Below are positions 5,675-11,183 of a DNA stretch of 11,183 nt, in pieces; position 1 is the first letter of the stretch, and every line of letters starts with the position of its first letter. The notes below the pieces were generated by a model. The model saw only the letters and a program-made list of their open reading frames with translations. It made no database searches and was not told the DNA's origin. The translations under genes and the position numbers were made by a program. Source of the DNA: UM-FILTER-37-12 sp964344965 (GTDB lineage: Bacteria > Patescibacteriota > Patescibacteriia > Magasanikbacterales > UBA922); the NCBI GenBank assembly GCA_964344965.1, contig CAYFPJ010000025.1, positions 1-11,183 on the forward strand, written 5' to 3'.

Positions 5675-6640
5675 ATGTTTATACCTATCTTATTGGTGAT
5701 CGTTGGTTTGACTGTGTTGTTGATTGGTGGTGACATTTTTGTCAAAGGAGCTTCTTCATTGGCCAAAAAATTGAAAGTCTCCCCCTTGGTAATTGGTCTT
5801 ACTATTGTAGCTTTTGGGACATCTGCTCCGGAGCTGATCGTCAATATCTTTTCGGCTATACAAGGATCATCTGATATAGCTCTTGGTAATGTGCTTGGAA
5901 GTAATATTTCCAACACACTTTTGGTGTTAGGAGTGGCAGCAATTATTTATCCTCTGTCTGTAAAAAAAGGGACAGTATGGAAGGAGATTCCATTTGGAGT
6001 GTTGATTATTTTGATCTTGTATGTGCTGGTAAACGACGTGGTGTTTGGTAATAACGGCAAGAACATTTTGACTACTGGTGACGGAATAGTGCTTATTAGC
6101 TTCTTTTTGATATTTATGTACTATACTTACGGACTCACTAAGGTGAAGGGCGAAAGTACTGATGACATACAGGCCTACAGTTGGGCTACTTCAGGATCAT
6201 TTGTGGTTGGTGGATCTATTTGTCTATTTTTGGGAGGAAAGGTGCTGGTGGATAATGCTATTATTTTGGCCAGAATAGCTGGCTTGTCGGAATTACTTAT
6301 TGGTCTTACTATCACAGCCATAGGCACATCATTGCCAGAGTTGGTGACATCTGCCATTGCTGCTTATAGGAAGCAGGTGGATCTGGCAATTGGTAATGTT
6401 ATTGGTTCTAATATTTTTAACATTCTTTGGGTCCTCGGCGTGACTTCGATTATTAATCCAATGGAGATTAAAGGTACGGTAAACATTGACATCATGGTTG
6501 CTTTTGGGGCTGCTGCACTACTATCCCCATTTATGTTCATTGGAGGAAAGCATGGGCGACACAAGCTTAGAAGGATGGAAGGAATTTTGTTTGTATTGTT
6601 GTATATTGTTTATATTGGGTTTGTGGTGATGAGAGGATAA
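5675..6640 (+). CDS. calcium/sodium antiporter family (CaCA) membrane protein
   Basis: An inner-membrane cation exchanger of the YrbG/CaCA type, which usually expels Ca2+ in exchange for Na+ or H+. The two diagnostic alpha repeats are clear. Alpha-1 has GTSAPEL at residues 48-54 and GNVLGSNISN at 71-80; alpha-2 has GTSLPEL at 217-223 and GNVIGSNIFN at 240-249. Glu53 and Glu222 are the expected ion-binding acidic residues. About ten hydrophobic segments span the protein, and 321 residues is normal for the short bacterial form without a large cytoplasmic loop. A charged stretch around 156-167 divides the halves. The ATG at 5675 has no clear Shine-Dalgarno site. The exact ion cannot be told from sequence; the family call is secure. 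Confidence 0.94.
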   Translation: MFIPILLVIVGLTVLLIGGDIFVKGASSLAKKLKVSPLVIGLTIVAFGTSAPELIVNIFSAIQGSSDIALGNVLGSNISNTLLVLGVAAIIYPLSVKKGTVWKEIPFGVLIILILYVLVNDVVFGNNGKNILTTGDGIVLISFFLIFMYYTYGLTKVKGESTDDIQAYSWATSGSFVVGGSICLFLGGKVLVDNAIILARIAGLSELLIGLTITAIGTSLPELVTSAIAAYRKQVDLAIGNVIGSNIFNILWVLGVTSIINPMEIKGTVNIDIMVAFGAAALLSPFMFIGGKHGRHKLRRMEGILFVLLYIVYIGFVVMRG

Positions 6641-6644
6641 TACA

Positions 6645-6679
6645 ACAGTTAACTTTTGACTATTAATAATTAACTTTTT
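6645..6679. repeat. AT-rich repeat before ahcY
   Basis: ACAGTTAACTTTTGAC followed by TTAATAATTAACTTTTT. It uses the same words (GTTAAC, TTTTGAC, AATTAAC) as the stem-loop at 3519-3594 and the repeat before efp, and fills most of the 51-base gap between the antiporter gene and ahcY, ending 12 bases before the ahcY ATG. Confidence 0.55.
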
Positions 6680-6691
6680 GGTAAATATTTT

Positions 6692-8131
6692 ATGGATTAC
6701 AAAATTGCTGATATCGAGCTAGCAGATTTGGGGAGGAAAGAAATTGATATTGCCGAGCAAGAGATGCCGGGACTTATGGCAATCCGGGAAAAATATTCTG
6801 GAGAAAAACCATTGCAAGGCGTGAAAATCATGGGTAGTCTCCATATGACTGTTCAGACCGCAGTCTTGATTGAGACTCTTGTTGCTCTGGGTGCTGATGT
6901 GCGTTGGGCAAGTTGTAATATTTTTTCAACCCAAGATCACGCGGCCGCTGCCATTGCCAAGGCAGGTGTTCCTGTGTTTGCCTGGAAAGGTGAGACTATT
7001 GAAGAATATTGGTGGTGCACAGAGCGAGCGTTAGACTTCTCTGATGAAAAATATAATGAAGAAGGTTCGTACGGCGAAGCGCAACGAAGCCGGGGGCCTC
7101 AGATGATAGTTGACGACGGAAGTGACGCCACAATGATGATTCACAAAGGTGTGGAAGCTGAGAAAGATCCCAGCTTGCTTGAAAAAGACTATTCTGAAGA
7201 ACAAGAAGATATGAGAGAATTGATGGCTTGTTTGAAAAAAGAATATGGAAAGAATCCAACTCGCTGGACTGAAGTTGCCAAGAATATCAAAGGGGTAAGT
7301 GAGGAAACTACGACCGGAGTACATCGCCTTCAGCAAATGGCTGACGCTGGGACACTTCTCTTTCCAGCAATTAACGTCAACGACTCAGTCACCAAATCTA
7401 AATTTGATAATATTTATGGTTGTCGTCATTCTGTAATTGATGGGCTGAATCGTGCCATGGATGTGATGATCGGAGGTAAAGTAGTTGTCGTTTGTGGCTA
7501 TGGCGACGTGGGTAAGGGGTGTGTGCAGGCACTGAGTGGTCAAGGTGCTCGAGTGATAGTGACAGAGATAGACCCAATTTGCGCTCTTCAAGCTGCGGTA
7601 GATGGATATGAGGTAACTACAGTGGAAGACACACTTGGTCGTGCTGATATTTATATTACTACTACTGGTAACAAAGATATCATCCGACTTGAGCACATGG
7701 AGCGTATGAAAGATCAGGCCATTGTCGCCAATATCGGACACTTCGACAATGAGATCCAAGTAGAGCAACTCAACAAATCTGGAGCAGAAAAATTAAATAT
7801 TAAACCGCAAGTCGATAAGTATACTTTTTCATCTGGTAATTCTATTTATTTGCTTGCCGAAGGAAGATTGATGAATCTGGGGTGTGCTACTGGTCATCCT
7901 AGCTTTGTAATGAGTAACAGCTTCTCCAATCAGGTCTTGGCACAGATCGAAATATGGAAGAATGATTATGAGGTGGGACTGTATCGTCTACCAAAACATC
8001 TGGATGAAGAAGTGGCTCGTTTGCACCTCGATAAAATTGGTGCGAAATTGACTGAGCTTACTGATGAGCAGGCTGATTATCTTGGAATTGATAAAAATGG
8101 GCCGTATAAACCTGAACATTATAGATACTGA
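6692..8131 (+). CDS. ahcY: S-adenosylhomocysteine hydrolase (adenosylhomocysteinase)
   Basis: A cytosolic NAD-dependent enzyme that splits S-adenosylhomocysteine into adenosine and homocysteine, relieving product inhibition of methyltransferases. The 479-residue protein is full length. Features: SLHMTVQTAVLIETL at 49-63 and CNIFSTQDHAAAAIA at 75-89; EEYWWCTE at 104-111; catalytic core NVNDSVTKSKFDN at 228-240; NAD-binding GYGDVGKG at 269-276; NIGHFDNE at 347-354; GHPSFVMSNSF at 401-411; and the conserved C-terminus GPYKPEHYRY. The extra segment of about 40 residues common in bacterial enzymes is present at about 153-195. Unusually, residues 117-135 are about a dozen longer than in proteobacterial enzymes I remember, with GSYGEAQRSRG encoded by G+C-rich DNA (7064-7096). 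DDGSDAT replaces the usual DDGGDAT. Stop is TGA. Confidence 0.97.
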   Translation: MDYKIADIELADLGRKEIDIAEQEMPGLMAIREKYSGEKPLQGVKIMGSLHMTVQTAVLIETLVALGADVRWASCNIFSTQDHAAAAIAKAGVPVFAWKGETIEEYWWCTERALDFSDEKYNEEGSYGEAQRSRGPQMIVDDGSDATMMIHKGVEAEKDPSLLEKDYSEEQEDMRELMACLKKEYGKNPTRWTEVAKNIKGVSEETTTGVHRLQQMADAGTLLFPAINVNDSVTKSKFDNIYGCRHSVIDGLNRAMDVMIGGKVVVVCGYGDVGKGCVQALSGQGARVIVTEIDPICALQAAVDGYEVTTVEDTLGRADIYITTTGNKDIIRLEHMERMKDQAIVANIGHFDNEIQVEQLNKSGAEKLNIKPQVDKYTFSSGNSIYLLAEGRLMNLGCATGHPSFVMSNSFSNQVLAQIEIWKNDYEVGLYRLPKHLDEEVARLHLDKIGAKLTELTDEQADYLGIDKNGPYKPEHYRY

Positions 8132-8155
8132 TTTGCCGTAAGTGGTAGGCATATA

Positions 8156-8190
8156 AAAAAATAATCCCGATTAAACCGGGATTATTTTTT
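8156..8190. terminator. bidirectional rho-independent terminator
   Basis: A 14-bp perfect stem (8156-8169 with 8177-8190, core AATCCCG/CGGGATT) has a 7-base loop, A-run on the left and T-run on the right. Read on either strand it ends in a T-run, so it serves ahcY on the plus strand and the convergent gene ending at 8206 on the minus strand. Confidence 0.92.
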
Positions 8191-8205
8191 AAATTTATTT
8201 GTCTA

Positions 8206-8925
8206 TTATATTTGTATTGGATTTTCTACAATTGAAGCAGAAGTGATAGTTTCTCCGGAATATGGAATGGATTTGAACACATTTTTACTTACATATCGAA
8301 CATCTTTCTTTATAAAATATGGGAGTGTCCCTTCAACACGGTATGTCTTTCCATTTTTTACGTAGAATGTTCGTTTGAGACTGAATTCTTTTATCTTCAA
8401 TATCATTCCATCGTGAGGAACAATCTCGGTGATTGGCTCCACTGCCTCGAGGTTGCTAAATAGGAAATCAGGGATTTCCACAACTGTTGTGACCCACCTT
8501 TTTTCACCATACAGTGCTTTGGCAATTTCTTCTGTGGTGATTTCGGCTCTTTTATTGCCAGGCAATACGGCGTAGATTTTTGGCGATACTGCAGACTTAA
8601 CTAGACGTGAGCCTGGTCGATAGTTGATTCCCTGGGGTGTAGTAGACGCAAAAGGAATGGACTGAGCACATTCGTCAGAAATTTCTTTTACGCCAGAAAA
8701 ATTTTCATACCAAGTGTTGTATATATCAGAGCTATAAATGTAGACCATTTCCTCGTTGGGATTCAAAATATATATTGGAGTGGATACGCTTTCAAATTTA
8801 AAAACATCGCCAGGCTCAAGTCCTCCGCAAGATACAGCTTGAGCATTTTCTTGAAATGGTGTCATGGTACTTGCCAAAAAAGCAAAACCGACAATTAGAA
8901 TTATCAATGATTTAGATAGTTTCAT
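8206..8925 (-). CDS. secreted repeat protein of a type common in Patescibacteria, unknown function
   Basis: A 239-residue exported protein. Residues 1-30 are a signal peptide: Lys at 2 and 5, hydrophobic core 6-19, likely cleavage after AQA (28-30). The mature part holds three degenerate units of about 55 residues, each opening with a glycine-containing turn and beta strands: PGDVFKFESVSTPIYIL (38-54), PGSRLVKSAVSPKIYAV (104-120) and DGMILKIKEFSLKRTFYV (172-189). The second ends EIAKALYGEKRWVTTVVEIP. From memory this pattern (RLVK..sPKvYAV, then A..LYG, then a VpD..F segment) recurs in secreted proteins of Parcubacteria; the function is unknown, and cell-surface or extracellular binding is a guess. 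Two cysteines (33, 86) remain after cleavage. There is no membrane anchor or sorting signal. Its promoter is at 8967-8995; no Shine-Dalgarno site is seen. Confidence 0.85.
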   Translation of the reverse strand: MKLSKSLIILIVGFAFLASTMTPFQENAQAVSCGGLEPGDVFKFESVSTPIYILNPNEEMVYIYSSDIYNTWYENFSGVKEISDECAQSIPFASTTPQGINYRPGSRLVKSAVSPKIYAVLPGNKRAEITTEEIAKALYGEKRWVTTVVEIPDFLFSNLEAVEPITEIVPHDGMILKIKEFSLKRTFYVKNGKTYRVEGTLPYFIKKDVRYVSKNVFKSIPYSGETITSASIVENPIQI

Positions 8926-8966
8926 ATTGAATGTTGGTTGGTACTATTTAGATATAGTAATAGAAC

Positions 8967-8995
8967 ATATTAGCAAAATATTATCTTTTTGTCAA
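8967..8995 (-). promoter_or_regulatory. sigma70-type promoter for the secreted protein
   Basis: On the minus strand TTGACA (8990-8995), a 17-base spacer and TAATAT (8967-8972). The -35 is perfect and the spacing ideal. Transcription would start near 8960, giving a leader of about 35 bases to the ATG at 8925. It faces away from the promoter at 9022-9050. Confidence 0.75.
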
Positions 8996-9021
8996 TACTT
9001 TCCAGTTTGTATTTGTTGGGA

Positions 9022-9050
9022 TTGAAAAATAGTGTAATTTAGGCTAAACT
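9022..9050 (+). promoter_or_regulatory. promoter giving a probably leaderless mRNA
   Basis: TTGAAA (9022-9027), a 17-base spacer and TAAACT (9045-9050). The start codon begins at 9060, only nine bases after the -10 box, so transcription should start at or within about three bases of the ATG. The -10 matches 4 of 6. Confidence 0.55.
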
Positions 9051-9059
9051 AAATACCAT

Positions 9060-10283
9060 ATGATTACAAATTTAATAATTTTGCTAGTTTTACTAGTTTT
9101 GTCTGCTTTCTTCTCAGCTGCCGAAGTAGCCTTTGTCTCTCTTACTGACGCTAAGGTGAAGAGCATGGTCAAGAGAAAATTGCCAAGAGCAAAGAAGATT
9201 AAAAAATTATTGGAAAATCCAAGGCGTCTTTTGGTGACAATTTTGATTGGTAACAATATTGTTAATATTGCTTCGGCTTCTCTGGCTACGATTGTGGCAT
9301 CAGAGATGTTCCAGTCTGCCGTTTTGGGGATTACTACCGGAGTAATGACCCTCCTAATTCTTATTTTTGGTGAGATCATCCCGAAGTCATACGCCACGAA
9401 TCACAATAAGAAATTTGCTATTTTTTCTTCACCAGTCTTAGGATTTTTGCAGTTTATTTTATGGCCCTTTATAATTGTTTTTGAGTGGATGACCAATCTT
9501 TTTGCTGGGAAGCAAAAGCTAGAGAGTATCAGTGAAGAAGAATTGAAGATAATGGCCCAGACCGGAGCACAGCAAGGCACTATTGAAAAAGAAGAAAAAC
9601 AAATGATCGAGAGGTTATTTCAATTCAATGATATAACAGCCGAAGACATCATGACTCCGCGAGTCAATATGGTCTATCTAGAAGACGAAATGAAGATCGA
9701 AGAGGCAGCTAAGATAATCAAAAAATCTGTACATACTCGTTTTCCTGTGATATCTGAGACACCAGACAATATCATTGGCTATGTTCATTCTCGTGATATG
9801 CTCCTAGCCTATATGCAAGACAAGGAGAAGGCTTCTATCAAAAAATTGGTCATACCGATTCTGCGTGTTCCACAGCAAATGAAGATTGACGATCTCTTGC
9901 ACGAGTTTCAAAAAAAGCAAGTTCATATTGCGTTAGTTCAGGATGAGTTTGGTGGTACAGAAGGGATCACTACGCTCGAAGATGTTTTGGAAGAGTTGGT
10001 CGGTGAGATTACAGATGAACATGATGTAGAAGATAATATAATCAAGCGTATAGACAAAAATACAATTTTAGTTTCTGGTGATGAGCAGATTCGTGATATC
10101 AATGACTTCTTTAATATTAATTTACCTGGCGATCCTCTTGATAGCATTGCTGAGATTATTCTTGATAAGATGGGTAAGGCACCACGAAAGAATATGGTAG
10201 TAGATTTTGATAATGTCCAGTGTACTATTGTAGAGGTGAAGAGTAAGGTTATTAAGAAGGTGATGATTGAAAAAAGGAAATAG
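9060..10283 (+). CDS. HlyC/CorC (CNNM/CorB) family membrane protein with CBS pair
   Basis: An inner-membrane protein of the CNNM/CorB type, linked in characterised members to Mg2+ efflux or Mg2+/Co2+ resistance. The 407-residue domain order is canonical. An N-terminal DUF21 (CNNM) membrane domain covers about 1-150, with FFSAAEVAFVSL (17-28), IGNNIVNIASASLAT (63-77) and FGEIIPKSYA (103-112). An acidic linker (155-190) follows, then a CBS pair with DIMTPRVNMVYL (196-207), TRFPVISE (226-233), GYVHSRDML (240-248) and VQDEFGGTEGITTLEDVLEELVGEI (293-317), and a C-terminal CorC_HlyC domain (about 325-402). CBS pairs usually bind adenine nucleotides. The likely leaderless start at 9060 is supported by the promoter position. 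The pseudouridine synthase gene follows 80 bases later. The older haemolysin name for this family is misleading; no toxin role is implied. Confidence 0.94.
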   Translation: MITNLIILLVLLVLSAFFSAAEVAFVSLTDAKVKSMVKRKLPRAKKIKKLLENPRRLLVTILIGNNIVNIASASLATIVASEMFQSAVLGITTGVMTLLILIFGEIIPKSYATNHNKKFAIFSSPVLGFLQFILWPFIIVFEWMTNLFAGKQKLESISEEELKIMAQTGAQQGTIEKEEKQMIERLFQFNDITAEDIMTPRVNMVYLEDEMKIEEAAKIIKKSVHTRFPVISETPDNIIGYVHSRDMLLAYMQDKEKASIKKLVIPILRVPQQMKIDDLLHEFQKKQVHIALVQDEFGGTEGITTLEDVLEELVGEITDEHDVEDNIIKRIDKNTILVSGDEQIRDINDFFNINLPGDPLDSIAEIILDKMGKAPRKNMVVDFDNVQCTIVEVKSKVIKKVMIEKRK

Positions 10284-10311
10284 AGAAAGACCACCGCAAC
10301 CCACCCTCTGA

Positions 10312-10336
10312 CTCCCTCCCTTAGAAAGGGAGGGGG
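10312..10336. repeat. 11-bp hairpin repeat (CTCCCTCCCTT / AAGGGAGGGGG)
   Basis: The arms 10312-10322 and 10326-10336 pair over 11 bp with one wobble, around a 3-base loop. There is no T-run on either side, so it is a dispersed palindromic repeat rather than a terminator. It fills the gap between the CNNM gene and the pseudouridine synthase gene. Its right arm resembles a Shine-Dalgarno site but is 27 bases from the preferred ATG. Confidence 0.75.
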
Positions 10337-10363
10337 AACGTGCTGATAAATATAGTAACTATT

Positions 10364-11110
10364 ATGTTGATTCGCCTCCAAAAGCATATTGCTGATCTTG
10401 GGATATGTTCACGTCGGAAAGCAGAAGAGCTGATTGCTCTGGGTAAAGTGAAAGTTAACGGGAAGATGATAAGGGAGATGGGAGTGAAAGTCGATCCGGA
10501 GAAAGATTTGGTCACGGTAGAAGGACATGATAGTAAAAGTCTGAAGTCTGATAGCCGAAGTCCAATATATATTGCATTGAATAAACCGGTTGACTACATT
10601 ACCAGTACTAGCGATGAGCAAGGTCAGTCTATAATGTCTCTCCTGAAAAAAGAAAATGCAGTGGGGTATGAGAAACGTCAAATTACCGAGCGGGTCTATC
10701 CAGTTGGGAGGTTAGACAAAGATTCTGAGGGACTGGTTTTACTTACCAATGATGGAGACCTGACTCAGAAGCTTACTCACCCCAGTTTCGAACATGAGAA
10801 GGAATACGAAGTGACTATTGGTAAGCCTCTGACCAAAGAAGCGAAGAAGATTTTGACCAAGGGGATGTTTATCGACGAAGCGAAGAAAGAATATGTCCGT
10901 GGGATTACCATCAAAAAAGAATTTAATAAGGGTAGGCAGACGATAATCACTGTGATTTTGAAAGAAGGGAAGAATAGGCAGATTAGGAGAATGTTCGGTG
11001 TTCTTGGCTATAAAGTCCAGGTATTGCGACGAACAAGAATTGGAAAATTGAAGTTAAATGTTTTGGGGGTCGGGAGGTGGAAGTTTGTGAAGAGGGGTCA
11101 GATAGTGTAG
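10364..11110 (+). CDS. RsuA/RluB/RluE/RluF family pseudouridine synthase
   Basis: A cytosolic RNA-modifying enzyme that isomerises a specific uridine of ribosomal RNA to pseudouridine. An S4 RNA-binding domain occupies residues 3-50 (IRLQKHIADLGICSRRKAEE, then KVKVNG). The catalytic domain follows, with ALNKPVDYITS (71-81), the active-site motif GRLDKDSEGLVLLTNDG (115-131; Asp118 is the nucleophile), THPSFEHEKEYEV (138-150) and EGKNRQIRRM (201-210). The 248-residue length fits the family. I chose ATG 10364 because MLIRLQKHIA matches the usual start of the S4 domain; a GTG at 10340 lies next to the hairpin repeat, with AGGGGG before it, and would add eight residues. RluB-like activity on 23S rRNA is more likely than RsuA activity on 16S, but I cannot decide. 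Probably co-transcribed with the CNNM gene. Confidence 0.93.
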   Translation: MLIRLQKHIADLGICSRRKAEELIALGKVKVNGKMIREMGVKVDPEKDLVTVEGHDSKSLKSDSRSPIYIALNKPVDYITSTSDEQGQSIMSLLKKENAVGYEKRQITERVYPVGRLDKDSEGLVLLTNDGDLTQKLTHPSFEHEKEYEVTIGKPLTKEAKKILTKGMFIDEAKKEYVRGITIKKEFNKGRQTIITVILKEGKNRQIRRMFGVLGYKVQVLRRTRIGKLKLNVLGVGRWKFVKRGQIV

Positions 11111-11147
11111 ACTACTAATAAATAGTATTATTAAATACCCCCATAAT

Positions 11148-11166
11148 CCACTGACGAAGTCAGTGG
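11148..11166. repeat. short perfect palindrome (REP-like), right edge
   Basis: CCACTGAC and GTCAGTGG, 8 bp perfect arms, flank GAA. It is the same design as 24-42: the arms differ by one base pair, changed on both sides so that pairing is kept. It follows the stop of the pseudouridine synthase gene by 37 bases, so both copies stand at the 3' ends of genes. Confidence 0.75.
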
Positions 11167-11183
11167 TCACCATCCCATCGAAG

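Noticed and set aside
8129..8131. Recoding of TGA as in Gracilibacteria or Absconditabacteria
   Set aside because: TGA ends ahcY exactly after the conserved C-terminal YRY, so it is a normal stop here.
11111..11135. A terminator after the pseudouridine synthase gene
   Set aside because: Only a 5-bp AT stem (TACTA/TAGTA) without a T-run can be formed, too weak to call.

Overview
The window looks like a chromosomal segment of a Candidate Phyla Radiation (Patescibacteria) bacterium, probably from the Parcubacteria side. This is an inference from three things: a secreted protein built from repeats of a type common in those genomes, helical-repeat hypothetical proteins, and many short dispersed palindromes between AT-rich genes that mostly lack Shine-Dalgarno sites. 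TGA acts as a stop (it ends ahcY), so the TGA-as-glycine code of Gracilibacteria and Absconditabacteria does not apply. No phage, plasmid, CRISPR or transposase gene is visible.

Left part (1-3211, minus strand): two adjacent genes for large soluble helical-repeat proteins of unknown function. The downstream one (46-1407) is open well upstream of its only usable start and looks like it has lost its first codons to a one-base frameshift. The 115 bases between them hold two perfect short palindromes. Middle-left (3212-4722): a strong sigma70-type promoter, tRNA-Gly(UCC), a 31-bp stem-loop, tRNA-Pro(UGG), a terminator, then epmA. Next (4723-5468): efp, encoding elongation factor P, the substrate of EpmA, followed by a strong terminator.

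Middle-right (5469-8190): a 109-bp foldback element, a promoter, a Ca2+/cation antiporter gene, then ahcY (S-adenosylhomocysteine hydrolase) with an unusual in-frame insertion. A terminator that works on both strands separates ahcY from a convergent secreted-protein gene (8206-8925, minus). Right part (8926-11183): divergent promoters, a CNNM/CorC-type membrane protein gene whose mRNA is probably leaderless, an 11-bp hairpin repeat, an RsuA/RluB-type pseudouridine synthase gene, and a palindrome related to the one at the left edge of the window.

How the genes fit together: tRNA-Gly, tRNA-Pro, EpmA, EF-P and the pseudouridine synthase form a translation theme. EF-P rescues ribosomes stalled on polyproline, so its nearness to tRNA-Pro is suggestive, though it may be coincidence. 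The antiporter and CNNM protein concern cation balance and AhcY the methylation cycle. The clearest unexplained signal is the dense set of different palindromic and foldback repeats placed just before genes and, apparently, once inside a coding sequence (ahcY).
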